6,416 nucleotides of DNA from JASBZA01 sp964392065 (GCA_964392065.1 CAYMOG010000052.1:1-6416), one strand, 5' to 3'; positions 1 through 6,274 are shown, numbered from the stretch's first letter. Made by a program: numbers and translations. Notes: generated by a model not told the origin, from the letters alone.

Positions 1-24
1 GTTTTTTATCTCGGTTATTTGCTA

Positions 25-30
25 TATAAT
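25..30 (+). promoter_or_regulatory. Candidate -10 box for the two-gene membrane operon
   Basis: A perfect TATAAT lies 54 nt upstream of the first start codon in a very AT-rich stretch. The -35 position at 17-bp spacing holds only a T run (2-7), so a matching -35 is not evident. Start of transcription near position 37 would give a leader of roughly 48 nt that includes the palindrome at 34-51. A second, weaker TATAAA sits at 54-59 without a good -35. No coding sequence is visible in 1-84, so the operon probably begins here. Confidence 0.4.
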
Positions 31-33
31 AAT

Positions 34-51
34 AGGTAGAATATTTTACCT
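34..51. repeat. 18-bp near-perfect palindrome in the leader of the membrane operon
   Basis: AGGTAGAATATTTTACCT is an inverted repeat whose only flaw is a G/T opposition at 39/46. It lies just downstream of the candidate -10 box at 25-30, overlapping or immediately following the expected transcription start, where a repressor would act. It could be a DNA operator. It has essentially no loop, which makes it a poor RNA hairpin. Chance occurrence in AT-rich DNA cannot be excluded, although its ends are GC-containing (AGGTA/TACCT). Confidence 0.35.
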
Positions 52-84
52 CATATAAATATATTCTTAAAGTAGGAGGATTCT

Positions 85-1893
85 ATGAATTTATTTCTGA
101 CCTTACAGCAGGCCTGTGGGGAAGTATTGATGTTTTTATCTCCAGTTAAGCAACTGAACCAACCCACGCTAAGGAATCTACTGAGTCCGGTAACTGAAGC
201 GCCTAGTTCACCTTTACCTTTTAGCTATTGGGCTATTCTTGCTGTAGTAGTTCTAATTATTATAAGTGTTTCTGTATATTTCTTATGGCGCCACAGAAGT
301 TTTCATACGAATTTTCTGCAAACGCTGTCTCATTCCGTGGAACAGGTGTCCGAATTAGAGTATTGTCAAATTAAGAATCTTCCAGATGTTGTTGAGGTTC
401 TCGGGAAACAAGACTATCAACTCTTACAAAATTCCGGGCAAAAAATGCAAGAGAACGCTCTGCGTATCTATCAGGGTAAGTGGATTGGAGAACCTTCCGA
501 CCAATTGCAATTGGATAAGGTTTTGACCAAGGTACAATACCGTAGCACTACAGGCGAGCTTGCAATACAAGTCTTGTCTTTTGCGGTTTTAGCCACTGCA
601 ATGTTTTTACTATTCGGCTTATCGCTTGCCCAAGATCGTAGTAGTATCATACAATTGGCCTTTCTTCCTTTACTTACTGGAGCGCTTTTTTCCTTTCTTC
701 TTTTCTTTCAGAGCCTTCGCGCTAAGCAAGACATTCAGCGTGGATTGAATCTTTTGTCTGAGAGAATTACAGAGAAGGTTCCTGTATTTAGAGAATTAGC
801 GGGCACAGCTGCGCTTATTGAATCTTTCTTCCAATACGATCGCCAGATGTCAGCTTCAATTCAACAACTAACTCAATCGGTTGAAGATCTCACGAACCAC
901 CAGCTGTCGAAGCATTTAGCAGATAATGTGAAAGAAGTTATGGAGTCCCATGTGGTTCCTCCTATGGTTCAAGCCACCAACTCTATTGAAAATCTTACGG
1001 AGGAGCTCTCTATACGTCAGGAAGATGGGATGAGAAACTTAGCTCAAGAATTTACCACGAATCTTGCGATTAGTATGGAGGAAAAACTCCAACCTTTTTA
1101 CGAAGAAATATCCATACTAACAAGAGATCTCTATACAGCGAATAAGCAATTGGAAGTCTCACTTCATACCATGGAAAACTATAAGAAGCAATCTCTAGAC
1201 ATCCAAGACGGTATGCGTTATAGCATTGAGGCTTTGGCCCAAGCAAGGCATGATTGGCAAGAGGACATGGAGGTGCAGGCAAACTCTCTAGAACGTCTTG
1301 CTGAGACTTCCAATACTTTGGCCACCCTACAAGAGGGAAGCGAGAAAAATCTGAAAGGTTCTATGGATATATTGGGTCAGAGAATGGAAAGTCTGCAAGA
1401 TATCCTCTATCGTGTTACTCAGGGACTGCATCTTGAGAACCAGCAGTCTAGCGAATCCATCAGGGAATTGAAAGATTCCACAGCAAAAACTTTGGCCGAC
1501 ATGAGGCAGTTAAGTTCGGTGTTGGTGGAACAAAGCGATTATATGCTAAGACAAACACAATTACTTCAAGAGAGTGTGGGGAGTGTGGAAGAAGCCTTAC
1601 AATCCTCTATCCATACCTTCTCAACACAACTCTTGCATGGTGTAAATGAAACGCTCGATAGTTTCGATGATGGCTTAGCAGAGGTGACGGATCGTCTGTC
1701 CAATACAACGGCAGAAATTAACGACACAGTAGGGACGTGGGCTGCAGACGTACGCTGGGCCGAAGAATATCGTTATCGTCAGAAACTAGATGGTGATTTA
1801 GAACGTGATAAGAAGCAGCAGGATTTACTAAATATTCTCTATGCTGAAGAGGATCCCGTTGGAGATAGAAAGGATGATGAAGACCTTGAATAA
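85..1893 (+). CDS. Membrane protein with MotA/TolQ/ExbB-like (ZorA-like) topology and long coiled-coil tail
   Basis: I do not recognise this as a named gene. The start is supported by AGGAGG at 74-79, 5 nt before ATG; a weaker internal ATG lies at 130. There are three hydrophobic segments: TM1 at about 47-68 followed by Arg-His-Arg, TM2 about 158-182 and TM3 about 188-209 followed by RAK. The positive flanks place the N-terminus outside, with the roughly 90-residue loop between TM1 and TM2 and the C-terminus inside. That is the ExbB/TolQ order. TM2 holds Thr171 and TM3 holds Pro195 and Thr198, where channel relatives keep polar or proline residues, but the usual glycine-rich GLxGT motif of TM2 is absent. 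Residues 215 to about 585 are helical and rich in Q, E, S and L with no enzymatic motif, like a long cytoplasmic tail or a chemoreceptor-like coiled coil. The C-terminal 30 residues are strongly charged. It overlaps the next gene by 20 nt and is the first gene of a two-gene unit. Inferred role: membrane anchor, ion channel or sensor that passes a signal along the tail. A purely structural coiled-coil membrane protein is the alternative. Confidence 0.7.
   Translation: MNLFLTLQQACGEVLMFLSPVKQLNQPTLRNLLSPVTEAPSSPLPFSYWAILAVVVLIIISVSVYFLWRHRSFHTNFLQTLSHSVEQVSELEYCQIKNLPDVVEVLGKQDYQLLQNSGQKMQENALRIYQGKWIGEPSDQLQLDKVLTKVQYRSTTGELAIQVLSFAVLATAMFLLFGLSLAQDRSSIIQLAFLPLLTGALFSFLLFFQSLRAKQDIQRGLNLLSERITEKVPVFRELAGTAALIESFFQYDRQMSASIQQLTQSVEDLTNHQLSKHLADNVKEVMESHVVPPMVQATNSIENLTEELSIRQEDGMRNLAQEFTTNLAISMEEKLQPFYEEISILTRDLYTANKQLEVSLHTMENYKKQSLDIQDGMRYSIEALAQARHDWQEDMEVQANSLERLAETSNTLATLQEGSEKNLKGSMDILGQRMESLQDILYRVTQGLHLENQQSSESIRELKDSTAKTLADMRQLSSVLVEQSDYMLRQTQLLQESVGSVEEALQSSIHTFSTQLLHGVNETLDSFDDGLAEVTDRLSNTTAEINDTVGTWAADVRWAEEYRYRQKLDGDLERDKKQQDLLNILYAEEDPVGDRKDDEDLE
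1861..1864 (+). promoter_or_regulatory. Ribosome binding site deciding the start of the second operon gene
   Basis: GGAG lies 9 nt before ATG at 1874 and sits inside the end of the upstream coding sequence. The in-frame ATG at 1841 has no purine-rich sequence at a suitable distance, so 1874 (or the adjacent ATG at 1877) is the preferred start. The position implies translational coupling to the upstream gene. Confidence 0.5.
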
Positions 1894-3592
1894 AGAAGAT
1901 TTCAATACCGAAAGCAAGAATACTTCTGATTCTTATATAAAAACGCCTTTGGAATTAGCAGTTGAAGAAGCTAATCTGAAATCGGAGAATCAAGAACGCT
2001 CTTCTGATGAACCTGATGAACCTAAGTCACATCCAACTCCCGAGGAAGAAGGCACGCATCAGGTAGAGGAAATCAGAGGGCCCAAGCATTTCGATCCAAG
2101 TAAGAGTAGAAGAACAACTCCTCCACCCACATATTTGCGTTCTACGCCACCTAGAACAGAGCGTTCTACAGTCTTGCCTAAACCAGAATTAGAAGACAGT
2201 CTCTCTGTAGATGAACCCATCAATTCTTCGACCAACGAGACAATGGCTGGAATTGCACGGGCTGATAGAGCGTCGTCCAAAGCCTATTCTCGTCCACCTA
2301 GAGCCACTCGGTCTAGCCGAGCTGCAAGTCAAGCAGGTTTAGATTTAACAGAAGAATACAAGTCTAAAGGCAAGTTTCGTCAGAGTGTACAGAGGGTCAG
2401 AAATATTCATCCTTATATTCTAGAACGTCCCCTTACGATTACCGATGAAGACGCTTGGAAGTTAATTCATAAAATTCAAGCCGTTCCGCTGTATAAGATG
2501 CAAGAACTTTCTATTGACTTGAATTCTGAAGAAACGAAATGCCTCTTCCATGCCCTACTTCTAATTGATGATCAGAAAATCTATCGAGCTATTCAGCATC
2601 TTGCCTCTCAGCGTGCCAGTTGGTCACTGTACACTATTGGTTGGTCGACACTTCAGAGAAATTTCCCGCACCGGTGGGTACAGCAAACTTTGGAATTAGT
2701 TTATAACACGCTGGAATCCGATCCTTCTAGAGCAGAAGTTAGACCTTCTTATATGCGCAAAGCTATTGGTGATCTTGTAAATCTAGGGAAAACGGATAGT
2801 GGATTCATTACGGATATGGTACGTCATATGAATCAAGCTTATAATGTGTCACCCGATGAGGGTATTGAAACCCTTCTAGTTGACTTCCAGATTATTGTTG
2901 AAACCGCTTTTGGTGGAGCCATTTTCGGAGAATTCTTCCGACGTGCAGACTTCCCTGTTCTGTACTACAAAAAAGAAATTCTCACGCAAGCACTCCCCTA
3001 TATGCATCCTGCGCTAGCTTCTGAAGTCTTGTCTCGAGTTATTGCCTCTCGAGACCCCATTGAAAATGAGAAAAAATATCTTTATAAGCAAATAGCCGAT
3101 ATATTTCTCCATAGAGAAGCCAAACACCCCATGTGGCCCTATATGTCTGCTGATCTTCAACGCGCATATAGGCGTTGGTATATCCATGATAGAATCGATA
3201 ACCAAACCGTCATGTATCCTGCCAAAAAAGAATTTCTTCTCACCTATATTGAAGATATTGAAGATGTGGCCATGCTAACCAATGATTTAATGGCCATTCG
3301 CTTCGATCAATTTATTCTAATAGATGATCGTAAGCGTGGCGACGGTGTCACTTATTATGACAATGAAACCGTTAAAGATATGTTATTAAAAGGTTTAGAT
3401 GAAAAAGACCTAGGTTCTTCTACTATTCCAAACCGTGATGTGAAAGAAGCCGTGAATAACAAGCGCTTAACCGGTGTTGTAAGATTAAATTTTAATCATG
3501 GAAAACTTCAATATAGCCGTCATTTCATGGATCTACTCCTAGGACATTCGAAGGATAATAGAGAAAATGTGCTAAAAAATTGGTTTCGTTAA
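1874..3592 (+). CDS. Soluble two-part protein, partner of the ZorA/ExbB-like membrane protein; function unknown
   Basis: I do not recognise the family. The start is at 1874 because of the GGAG at 1861; the frame is open back to an ATG at 1841. The product is 572 residues with no signal peptide and no membrane segment. Residues 1 to about 155 are low in hydrophobics and look disordered: an acidic stretch (about 28-60, rich in E, D, P, S), then basic proline-containing patches with repeated PPR (92-94 and 141-143) and a run of Arg/Ser near 140-150. From about 165 to the end it is folded and mostly helical, with many aromatic and Trp residues (195, 250, 257, 268, 421, 435, 570). The last 120 residues include RFDQFILIDDR (476-486), then YYD (494-496), and VRLNF followed by His542 and His550. 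This end loosely recalls the EH_Signature (ZorC) layout of a strand-turn-tyrosine block followed by a late histidine, but I cannot place the diagnostic Glu, so that is a weak inference. The 20-nt overlap and shared terminator say it works with the upstream membrane protein, presumably as its cytoplasmic effector or adaptor. Confidence 0.7.
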   Translation: MMKTLNKEDFNTESKNTSDSYIKTPLELAVEEANLKSENQERSSDEPDEPKSHPTPEEEGTHQVEEIRGPKHFDPSKSRRTTPPPTYLRSTPPRTERSTVLPKPELEDSLSVDEPINSSTNETMAGIARADRASSKAYSRPPRATRSSRAASQAGLDLTEEYKSKGKFRQSVQRVRNIHPYILERPLTITDEDAWKLIHKIQAVPLYKMQELSIDLNSEETKCLFHALLLIDDQKIYRAIQHLASQRASWSLYTIGWSTLQRNFPHRWVQQTLELVYNTLESDPSRAEVRPSYMRKAIGDLVNLGKTDSGFITDMVRHMNQAYNVSPDEGIETLLVDFQIIVETAFGGAIFGEFFRRADFPVLYYKKEILTQALPYMHPALASEVLSRVIASRDPIENEKKYLYKQIADIFLHREAKHPMWPYMSADLQRAYRRWYIHDRIDNQTVMYPAKKEFLLTYIEDIEDVAMLTNDLMAIRFDQFILIDDRKRGDGVTYYDNETVKDMLLKGLDEKDLGSSTIPNRDVKEAVNNKRLTGVVRLNFNHGKLQYSRHFMDLLLGHSKDNRENVLKNWFR

Positions 3593-3638
3593 GAGATAAC
3601 CATGCTATACAACTCGAAACAATACTATTAACGTATAC

Positions 3639-3690
3639 ACTCCTCAAGAAGCATATACGACCACACTAGCCTTCAAGAGGAGTTTTATTT
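3639..3690 (+). terminator. Rho-independent terminator of the two-gene membrane operon
   Basis: ACTCCTC (3639-3645) pairs with GAGGAGT (3677-3683). A symmetric AA/AA internal loop follows, then GAAG (3648-3651) pairs with CTTC (3671-3674), closing a 19-nt loop. The stem runs straight into TTTTATTT, as expected for termination on the + strand, 46 nt after the stop codon at 3592. On the opposite strand there is no T run after the stem, so it probably serves only the + strand unit, although the convergent nucleosidase gene ends at 3719. Confidence 0.8.
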
Positions 3691-3718
3691 ACTGAATCTC
3701 TAATCAACGAACTATACG

Positions 3719-4393
3719 CTATTGGAGATGCTCCAAGAATCCCAAGAAAGTTTGAACAGAAATATCTGCAGCTTGATGTTTGAAGTCTTCATAAATTCCT
3801 GTGTAGGATTCGTCTGCAGTATCCGAGATCGCCCTTAAAATAAGGAAGTCTTTCTTCGCAGAAAATGCTGTTTGTGCTACCGCTACACTCTCCATATCAC
3901 AAGCAATAGCCTTCGTCCTCGAAATAATTCTAAGCTTCTTCTCTTCGGAATCTATGAAATCATCACCAGTAGCAATAGCGCCTGCCTTACTATGTACGCC
4001 TTGCGGAATACCGGCCAAAGCCATATTCACCAAAGCACTTGAGGTCTCAAAATAAGGTCTAAAAGGATAGGTTTCCTCAAGAATATCTTGTGGCAAATCA
4101 TGATAATAAATATCCGTACCCACTACCATGGATAGCATCCCTAATTCCTCACTCAACGACCCTGCGATGCCTGTGTTCACAATAAGTTCCACAGGAAAAT
4201 GATCCATTAACAATTGGGTGAAATTCGCGGCATTTACCTTACCCACACCACAAACACCCATATATAACGTATGTCTTCCGTAATTTACTTCTGTTATTTC
4301 TCGACCACGAATACTGTGGATTTGCTGCAGATTGCCTGCTTCTTTAATCTTAATAAGTTCGAAATCCATAGCACAAATTAAAGCGATATTCAT
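3719..4393 (-). CDS. mtnN: 5'-methylthioadenosine/S-adenosylhomocysteine nucleosidase (MTAN)
   Basis: Cytoplasmic enzyme that hydrolyses the glycosidic bond of methylthioadenosine, S-adenosylhomocysteine and 5'-deoxyadenosine, releasing adenine. It removes inhibitory by-products of methylation, polyamine synthesis and radical-SAM enzymes, and supplies S-ribosylhomocysteine, the precursor of AI-2. The 224-residue length fits the family (about 230). The N-terminus MNIALICAMDFE matches the family start, with Glu12 at the conserved catalytic position. Other signatures are the VNTGIAGSL loop (72-80), GTDIYYHD (92-99), ATGDDFI (141-147), ACDMES with Met167 and Glu168 for ribose binding, and RAISDTAD with the catalytic Asp191. 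All three active-site acids of the E. coli enzyme (E12, E174, D197) therefore have counterparts. AGAGGAGG-type binding sequence lies just upstream (complement of 4399-4404, 5 nt from ATG). It is divergent from the DJ-1 family gene and convergent with the membrane operon, so it appears to be transcribed alone. Confidence 0.95.
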   Translation of the reverse strand: MNIALICAMDFELIKIKEAGNLQQIHSIRGREITEVNYGRHTLYMGVCGVGKVNAANFTQLLMDHFPVELIVNTGIAGSLSEELGMLSMVVGTDIYYHDLPQDILEETYPFRPYFETSSALVNMALAGIPQGVHSKAGAIATGDDFIDSEEKKLRIISRTKAIACDMESVAVAQTAFSAKKDFLILRAISDTADESYTGIYEDFKHQAADISVQTFLGFLEHLQ

Positions 4394-4413
4394 AAAGACC
4401 TCCTCTGTAACGC

Positions 4414-4425
4414 GTATAATTATAC
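4414..4425. promoter_or_regulatory. 12-bp palindrome carrying TATAAT on both strands between divergent genes
   Basis: GTATAATTATAC is a perfect palindrome in the 85-nt region between the divergent nucleosidase and DJ-1 genes. It gives TATAAT on the + strand (4415-4420) and on the - strand (complement of 4419-4424), so overlapping divergent -10 boxes are plausible. Neither has a convincing -35 hexamer at 16-18 bp. The - strand copy is preceded by TG directly next to the box, one base off the extended -10 pattern. It may instead be a regulator site. Confidence 0.4.
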
Positions 4426-4466
4426 ATGAGAAGACAGAATTCGCCTTAAAAAATTCAAGAAAATAT

Positions 4467-4472
4467 GGAGGG
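4467..4472 (+). promoter_or_regulatory. Ribosome binding site fixing the DJ-1 family gene start
   Basis: GGAGGG lies 6 nt upstream of ATG at 4479. The reading frame is open back to 4332, but that extension would run through the start of the divergent nucleosidase gene and add 49 residues unrelated to the family, so 4479 is the start. Confidence 0.85.
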
Positions 4473-4478
4473 AATTAT

Positions 4479-5033
4479 ATGGCTGAAGCAATTATTTTTT
4501 TAGCAAATGGAACGGAAGAATGTGAAGCCCTTTTGGTTGTGGACATTCTTAGAAGAGCAAAAATCTCTATAGAAATGGTATCTGTAGAAGATACCACGGA
4601 AATTATCAGTGCCCACCAAGTACGAATCCAATGTGACAAAACCTTGGACGAAGTCTCTTCAGAAGAGGTGGATCTGTTGATTGTTCCTGGTGGATTAGAA
4701 GGCACTAATCGCATGAAAGCAAATACTAAACTTACAGAACTGTTGCTCAAGCATCGCGAAAAATCAGGGAATCTCGCAGCCGTATGTGCAGGCCCCAGTG
4801 TACTCGGAAGCCTAGGTCTACTAAGTGGTAGAGTAGCAACGGCCTATCCTGGTTTCGGAGATAAATTAGGTGCTGGAGCAAACTTCCAAGACGAAGCGGT
4901 CATTCATGATCGAGATGTCATCACCGGTAGAGGGCTCGGAGCCAGCATTCCCTTCGCCTTGAAATTAGTAGAGCTTCTCAGGGATCACGAGACAGCCAAA
5001 CAAATCGCCCAAGAAATCGTATACTTCGATTAA
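4479..5033 (+). CDS. DJ-1/PfpI family protein (YajL/ThiJ-like)
   Basis: A 184-residue cytoplasmic protein of the DJ-1 branch of the class I glutamine amidotransferase-like superfamily; human DJ-1 is 189 residues. Members are oxidation-sensing proteins reported to act in redox stress, as chaperones or on glyoxal and glycated products; the exact role is disputed. The key signatures are present. ANGTEECE (9-16) includes Glu16, the residue that tunes the cysteine. LLIVPGG (66-72) is typical. AAVCAGPS (100-107) contains the nucleophile Cys103 at the nucleophile elbow. TGRGLGASIPFAL (149-161) is the C-terminal block. The position of DJ-1 His126 is Tyr123 (AYP), so no classic Cys-His pair is visible, which is common in this branch. 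Older annotations call such proteins 4-methyl-5-(beta-hydroxyethyl)thiazole monophosphate synthesis proteins, which is not supported by the sequence. It is monocistronic, divergent from the nucleosidase gene and convergent with cytidine deaminase. Confidence 0.92.
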   Translation: MAEAIIFLANGTEECEALLVVDILRRAKISIEMVSVEDTTEIISAHQVRIQCDKTLDEVSSEEVDLLIVPGGLEGTNRMKANTKLTELLLKHREKSGNLAAVCAGPSVLGSLGLLSGRVATAYPGFGDKLGAGANFQDEAVIHDRDVITGRGLGASIPFALKLVELLRDHETAKQIAQEIVYFD

Positions 5034-5056
5034 TGCTTAATATCAGAATAGTACGC

Positions 5057-5086
5057 AGGATAAGGAGACGAACATCTCCTTATCCT
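5057..5086. terminator. 12-bp hairpin between convergent DJ-1 and cytidine deaminase genes
   Basis: AGGATAAGGAGA (5057-5068) pairs perfectly with TCTCCTTATCCT (5075-5086) around a 6-nt loop. It starts 24 nt after the DJ-1 family stop codon and directly abuts the deaminase stop (complement of 5087-5089). The + strand side is followed by only TTTAC and the - strand side by GCGTAC, so the T tract is poor in both directions. It may act as a shared weak terminator or as a 3'-end stabilising stem for both transcripts. Confidence 0.6.
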
Positions 5087-5509
5087 TTACATCTGTTCAG
5101 GGCCAAAAGCATAAGGAAATAGCTCTTTCCATGCATAGCGCTTATAATCTTCTGCTGATTTTGCTACTAGGACAACCGTATCCTCATGGAAAAATTCTTG
5201 AAGGACTTGTCTACACAGGCCACAGGGATAAGCCATTGTTTCTGACGCATCATGTCTATCGGCCTTCCCACCTATAATAGCAACAGCATGGAAGTCCCTC
5301 TTCCCTTCATGCACAGCATGTAAGATGGCCACACGCTCCGCACAAATCGTAGCACCATACGAAGCATTCTCAATGTTAGAACCTGTATAAATCGCACCAT
5401 CTCTTGATAAAATAGCAGCACCAACATGAAACTGAGAATAAGGTGCATAGGCCTGTTCTCTTGCGTTTAACGCTTCATGAATTAGAACCTTCTCTTGCAA
5501 AACATCCAT
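5087..5509 (-). CDS. cdd: Cytidine deaminase
   Basis: Cytoplasmic zinc enzyme of pyrimidine salvage that deaminates cytidine and deoxycytidine to uridine and deoxyuridine. The 140 residues fit the small homotetrameric type (about 130-136 in Bacillus). The motifs are complete. YAPYSQFHVGAA (21-32) is the substrate-side N-terminal signature, and NIENASY (45-51) contacts the ribose. TICAERVA holds zinc ligand Cys56 and the proton-shuttle Glu58, and PCGLCRQ holds zinc ligands Cys96 and Cys99. Three cysteines with no His ligand is the tetrameric pattern. The ATG comes 1 nt after the TGA of the uridine phosphorylase gene. The nearest Shine-Dalgarno-like sequence, AGAGG, lies inside that gene about 12 nt upstream, slightly far, which suggests translational coupling. 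Its product uridine is the substrate of the upstream gene's enzyme. Confidence 0.96.
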   Translation of the reverse strand: MDVLQEKVLIHEALNAREQAYAPYSQFHVGAAILSRDGAIYTGSNIENASYGATICAERVAILHAVHEGKRDFHAVAIIGGKADRHDASETMAYPCGLCRQVLQEFFHEDTVVLVAKSAEDYKRYAWKELFPYAFGPEQM

Positions 5510-5510
5510 A

Positions 5511-6266
5511 TCACGCTCTATCCTCTCTTATTAAAATTCGTAAAGCTTCCACTGCAGCTTGTATCGTAGCGGTCAAATCATGGTTTTCAACATCCTCTAG
5601 CCCCGCCTTCTGTCTATCTTTATTCCATATAACATTCAAAATACAAGACGCTCTTAGACCCAATGTTTGCGAAACAATATACAAAGCAGCTGATTCCATT
5701 TCAGAGGCCAAAGCCCCAGACCGCCGCCAGGCTTCCCATTTATTCTCTAACTCATAGAATACTGGCATCCTCTCTGGAACATGCTGACCATAGAAAGAAT
5801 CCTTGCAATGTACAACACCTACGTGGTGTGGTAGCTCTAATTTTACACAGGCTTCTTTCAGAGCAGATGTCACCTGAAAATTAGATACAGCTGGGAATTC
5901 AATAGGAATGTACTCACGGCTTGTTCCTTCCATACGTATTGAGGCGTTCGCAATTACGACATCACCACCTGTTACACTGAGATCAATACCTCCAGATGTA
6001 CCAACTCGAATCAGAGTATGTACACCTATTTGCTTCAATTCTTCAACAGCAATAGCAGTAGATGGTCCACCCATACCTGTAGACATCACCAAGACATTTT
6101 CTCCATCAATTTTTCCCAAGTAAGAGGTGTACTCTCGATTCACAGCGATAGCTCTAGGCTCGTCCAGAAATGCCGCAATCCGCTCTACGCGCTTAGGATC
6201 TCCAGGTAATAATGCATAGCGGGCATCAATGGAAGAGTCCAAACCAATATGATACATCTTCTCCAT
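5511..6266 (-). CDS. udp: Uridine phosphorylase
   Basis: Cytoplasmic enzyme of the NP-I nucleoside phosphorylase family that phosphorolyses uridine to uracil and ribose-1-phosphate. The start is set at 6266 by AAGGAG (complement of 6275-6280, 8 nt upstream); the frame is open to 6314 but those 16 residues have no family match. The 251-residue length equals the E. coli enzyme (253). Family signatures, as seen: MYHIGL with His6, PGDPKRVERIA (21-31) with phosphate-binding Gly22 and Arg26, Arg44 in NREYTS, STGMGGPST (62-70), RVGTSGG with Arg87 and Thr90 (phosphate), EFPAV (123-127), and ASEMESAAL with Glu189, Met190 and Glu191 (ribose). The uracil-specificity region reads KDSFYGQHVPERMP (155-168), shorter and different from the FYPGQER of E. 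coli, in the style I associate with Gram-positive enzymes. It is first in an operon with cytidine deaminase. A broader nucleoside specificity is possible but less likely. Confidence 0.94.
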   Translation of the reverse strand: MEKMYHIGLDSSIDARYALLPGDPKRVERIAAFLDEPRAIAVNREYTSYLGKIDGENVLVMSTGMGGPSTAIAVEELKQIGVHTLIRVGTSGGIDLSVTGGDVVIANASIRMEGTSREYIPIEFPAVSNFQVTSALKEACVKLELPHHVGVVHCKDSFYGQHVPERMPVFYELENKWEAWRRSGALASEMESAALYIVSQTLGLRASCILNVIWNKDRQKAGLEDVENHDLTATIQAAVEALRILIREDRA

Positions 6267-6274
6267 ATTAAAGT

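Noticed and set aside
85..150. Lipoprotein or cleavable signal peptide at the start of the membrane protein
   Set aside because: LQQAC lacks a lipobox (Gln at -3 and -2), and there is no positive n-region before a hydrophobic core; the first true membrane segment is at residues 47-68.
1070..1282. Small reverse-strand open frame inside the membrane protein gene, and similar ones at 2059-2280, 3014-3205 and 4475-4750
   Set aside because: They lie wholly within, or almost wholly within, well-supported genes, have no ribosome binding sites I can see, and give low-complexity or motif-free peptides.
85..3592. Calling this a complete Zorya system
   Set aside because: No OmpA/MotB-like ZorB and no helicase/nuclease ZorD is present, the ZorA-like protein lacks the TM2 glycine motif, and the ZorC resemblance is only faint.
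4332..4478. 49-residue N-terminal extension of the DJ-1 family reading frame
   Set aside because: It overlaps the start of the divergent nucleosidase gene, has no ribosome binding site, and the family N-terminus begins at 4479 behind GGAGGG.
5443..6209. Forward open frames opposite the udp-cdd operon
   Set aside because: They are antisense shadows of two enzymes with complete catalytic motifs.
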